A stretch of DNA of 14,744 nucleotides from Clostridia bacterium (lineage in GTDB: Bacteria > Bacillota > Clostridia > Christensenellales > Borkfalkiaceae): positions 1-14,744 of the forward strand of contig JAGCMG010000118.1 of NCBI GenBank assembly GCA_017646555.1, read 5' to 3'. Position 1 is the stretch's first letter. Every line of letters starts with the position of its first letter. The notes under the pieces are model-generated. The model ran no database searches. It was given only the letters and a program-made list of their open reading frames with translations, and was not told where the DNA came from. Positions 13,890 to 14,744 of this stretch are shown here, piece by piece. Made by a program: the position numbers and the translations under genes.

Positions 13890-14153
13890 ATGGGATTTTT
13901 AGAAAAAGTAATAGAAAGTTTAATAGGCGAAGACGCCTTACCAAAAAACTTTAGGCTAACCGTAGTAGGAAAGAGTGGTTTTTTTATAGAACCGGTTAAA
14001 GCCGTTAAAAGTTTTTCTTCCGAAAAAATCGAAGTGGAACTAAAAAAGGGCGAAGTTGAGTTTGTCGGTAAAAATTTATTTATCAAAAAGTATATTGATA
14101 AAGATTTGTTTGTATCGGGGGAAATTCTTTCGTTTACGGTGAAAAATGATTAA
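13890..14153 (+). CDS. yqfC: YqfC-family sporulation protein
   Basis: Small protein of 87 residues matching the YqfC family, conserved in endospore formers, expressed in the mother cell and required for efficient sporulation in Bacillus; molecular role unclear. The N-terminal amphipathic segment (MGFLEKVIESLIG) is followed by LPKNFRLTVVGKSGFFIE (18-34), matching the LPRITMIG...IYIE stretch of YqfC. KGEVEFVGKNLFIK (about 53-66) corresponds to KGQLLIKGKNFVIK, and VSGEILSF ends the fold. The start chosen is ATG 13890, which gives the family's normal N-terminus; longer frames reach back into the opposite-strand gene and its promoter. There is no clear ribosome binding site. The stop overlaps the start of yqfD by eight bases (ATGATTAA), so the pair is translationally coupled. 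Confidence 0.85.
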   Translation: MGFLEKVIESLIGEDALPKNFRLTVVGKSGFFIEPVKAVKSFSSEKIEVELKKGEVEFVGKNLFIKKYIDKDLFVSGEILSFTVKND

Positions 14154-14744
14154 AAAAATGCGTTTTTATAATGGTGAATTCGTTTTTCATATCAAAGGAT
14201 ATAACCGTGAAAGGCTGATTGAAACCTTAAAAAGAGAGGGAATTGCATTAAAAAGTGTTAAATTTTGCCCTAATAACCACCTTAAATTAACGGTGGGTGC
14301 TTTTGCGTATGAAAAAGTTTTTGCAATTATAAATAAAATGTGTTATAATATTATATCAGTAAAGAAGAAAGGTTTTTTGCACCTTATAAATTCGGCAATT
14401 AAAAACTTTGGCTTAATAATAGGCGTTTTAATTTTTACGTTTTCGTCGTTTTATTTTTCCGATTTTATTTTGGGTATGGATTTTAAGGGTGACGGTTCGG
14501 CGCAACACCAGCGAATTACGGAGTATTTAAGGGAAAAGGGCGTTAAAAAATACGCGCGATTTTCTTCGCTTAACTTTAATAGATTAGAAGATATAGCGCT
14601 TATGGAAAACGATTATCTTTCGTTTATATCGCTAAAAAAGCGTGGGCAAAGAATAATCGTGACGGCATACTTAGCAAAAGATAATAGTAAAGAAGATACT
14701 GAAAAACTTTCTTCGCTTTTATCGAAAGTAGACGGCGTGGTAAA
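14146..14744 (+). CDS. yqfD: YqfD-family sporulation protein (partial, cut by window edge)
   Basis: Open frame from ATG 14146 to the window end, 199 complete codons, C-terminus missing. It matches YqfD, the conserved partner of YqfC in endospore formers: a basic N-terminal domain (MIKKMRFYNGEFVFHIKGYN, then RLIETLKREGIALKSVKF), the KKKGFLHLI stretch before a single membrane span (about residues 85-107), then a domain with DFKGDG, ITEYLREKGVKKYARFSSLN and a beta-rich region. These line up with the GVKKGR and following segments of Bacillus YqfD as I recall it. The ribosome binding site is GGTGA (14138-14142), a little close to this ATG; ATG 14158, four codons later, is a possible alternative. 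It overlaps yqfC by eight bases. In Bacillus a phoH-like gene usually follows, but that lies outside this window. Confidence 0.88.
   Translation, partial: MIKKMRFYNGEFVFHIKGYNRERLIETLKREGIALKSVKFCPNNHLKLTVGAFAYEKVFAIINKMCYNIISVKKKGFLHLINSAIKNFGLIIGVLIFTFSSFYFSDFILGMDFKGDGSAQHQRITEYLREKGVKKYARFSSLNFNRLEDIALMENDYLSFISLKKRGQRIIVTAYLAKDNSKEDTEKLSSLLSKVDGVV

Noticed and set aside
1..14744. CRISPR arrays, insertion sequences, phage genes, tRNA or rRNA genes
   Set aside because: No regularly spaced repeats, transposase or integrase motifs, terminal inverted repeats, or tRNA/rRNA signatures were seen on either strand. Gene content is ordinary chromosomal.

Overview
The window is an AT-rich chromosomal segment from a Firmicutes-type (Clostridia-like) bacterium. 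The evidence is short AGGAG-type ribosome binding sites, TTGACA/TATAAT-type promoters with 16-18 bp spacers, compact intergenic regions with hairpin-plus-T-tract terminators, and a closing yqfC-yqfD pair, which belongs to the endospore programme. An uncultured gut-type clostridium is a reasonable guess, but the sequence alone does not fix a genus. Fourteen of the fifteen visible stop codons are TAA, one is TGA and none is TAG. Tryptophan is read from TGG, so the code looks standard.

Layout. Bases 1-80 are the 3' end of an unidentified + strand gene, closed by a terminator. Then come three + strand genes: a PnuC-type nicotinamide riboside transporter, a sugar-phosphate isomerase/epimerase-like TIM barrel protein, and a small cysteine-rich lipoprotein with BspA-like leucine-rich repeats. 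A bidirectional terminator separates these from a - strand pair with overlapping ends (AraC-family regulator, then glycerophosphodiester phosphodiesterase). Divergent to that pair is a HAD phosphatase of the phosphomannomutase-like type. Another bidirectional terminator follows, then two independently transcribed - strand genes: a large GNAT-like acyltransferase and transketolase. From about 8.6 kb the + strand carries prolyl-tRNA synthetase, a multipass membrane protein with an Asn/Pro/Tyr-rich tail, mnmE and uppP. A small - strand membrane protein with a possible PH-like domain follows, then + strand yqfC and the first two thirds or so of yqfD, cut by the window edge.

Most of this is housekeeping: NAD precursor uptake, pentose phosphate metabolism, tRNA charging, tRNA wobble modification and undecaprenyl carrier recycling. 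Apart from the AraC/GDPD pair, the proS-to-uppP run and yqfCD, most genes have their own promoter, so the segment is a patchwork of small transcription units and not one pathway. I see no mobile element, CRISPR array, phage gene, rRNA or tRNA, and no gene-free stretch over 300 bases; the longest gaps are 81-287 and 8477-8711.

I did not find a clearly new multi-gene system. The points most worth a second look are: the uppP ribosome binding site lying inside the terminator hairpin of mnmE; promoter -10 boxes that abut the start codons of pnuC and yqfC (possible leaderless messages); and a eukaryote-type phosphomannomutase-like HAD protein whose substrate-binding arginines appear replaced.
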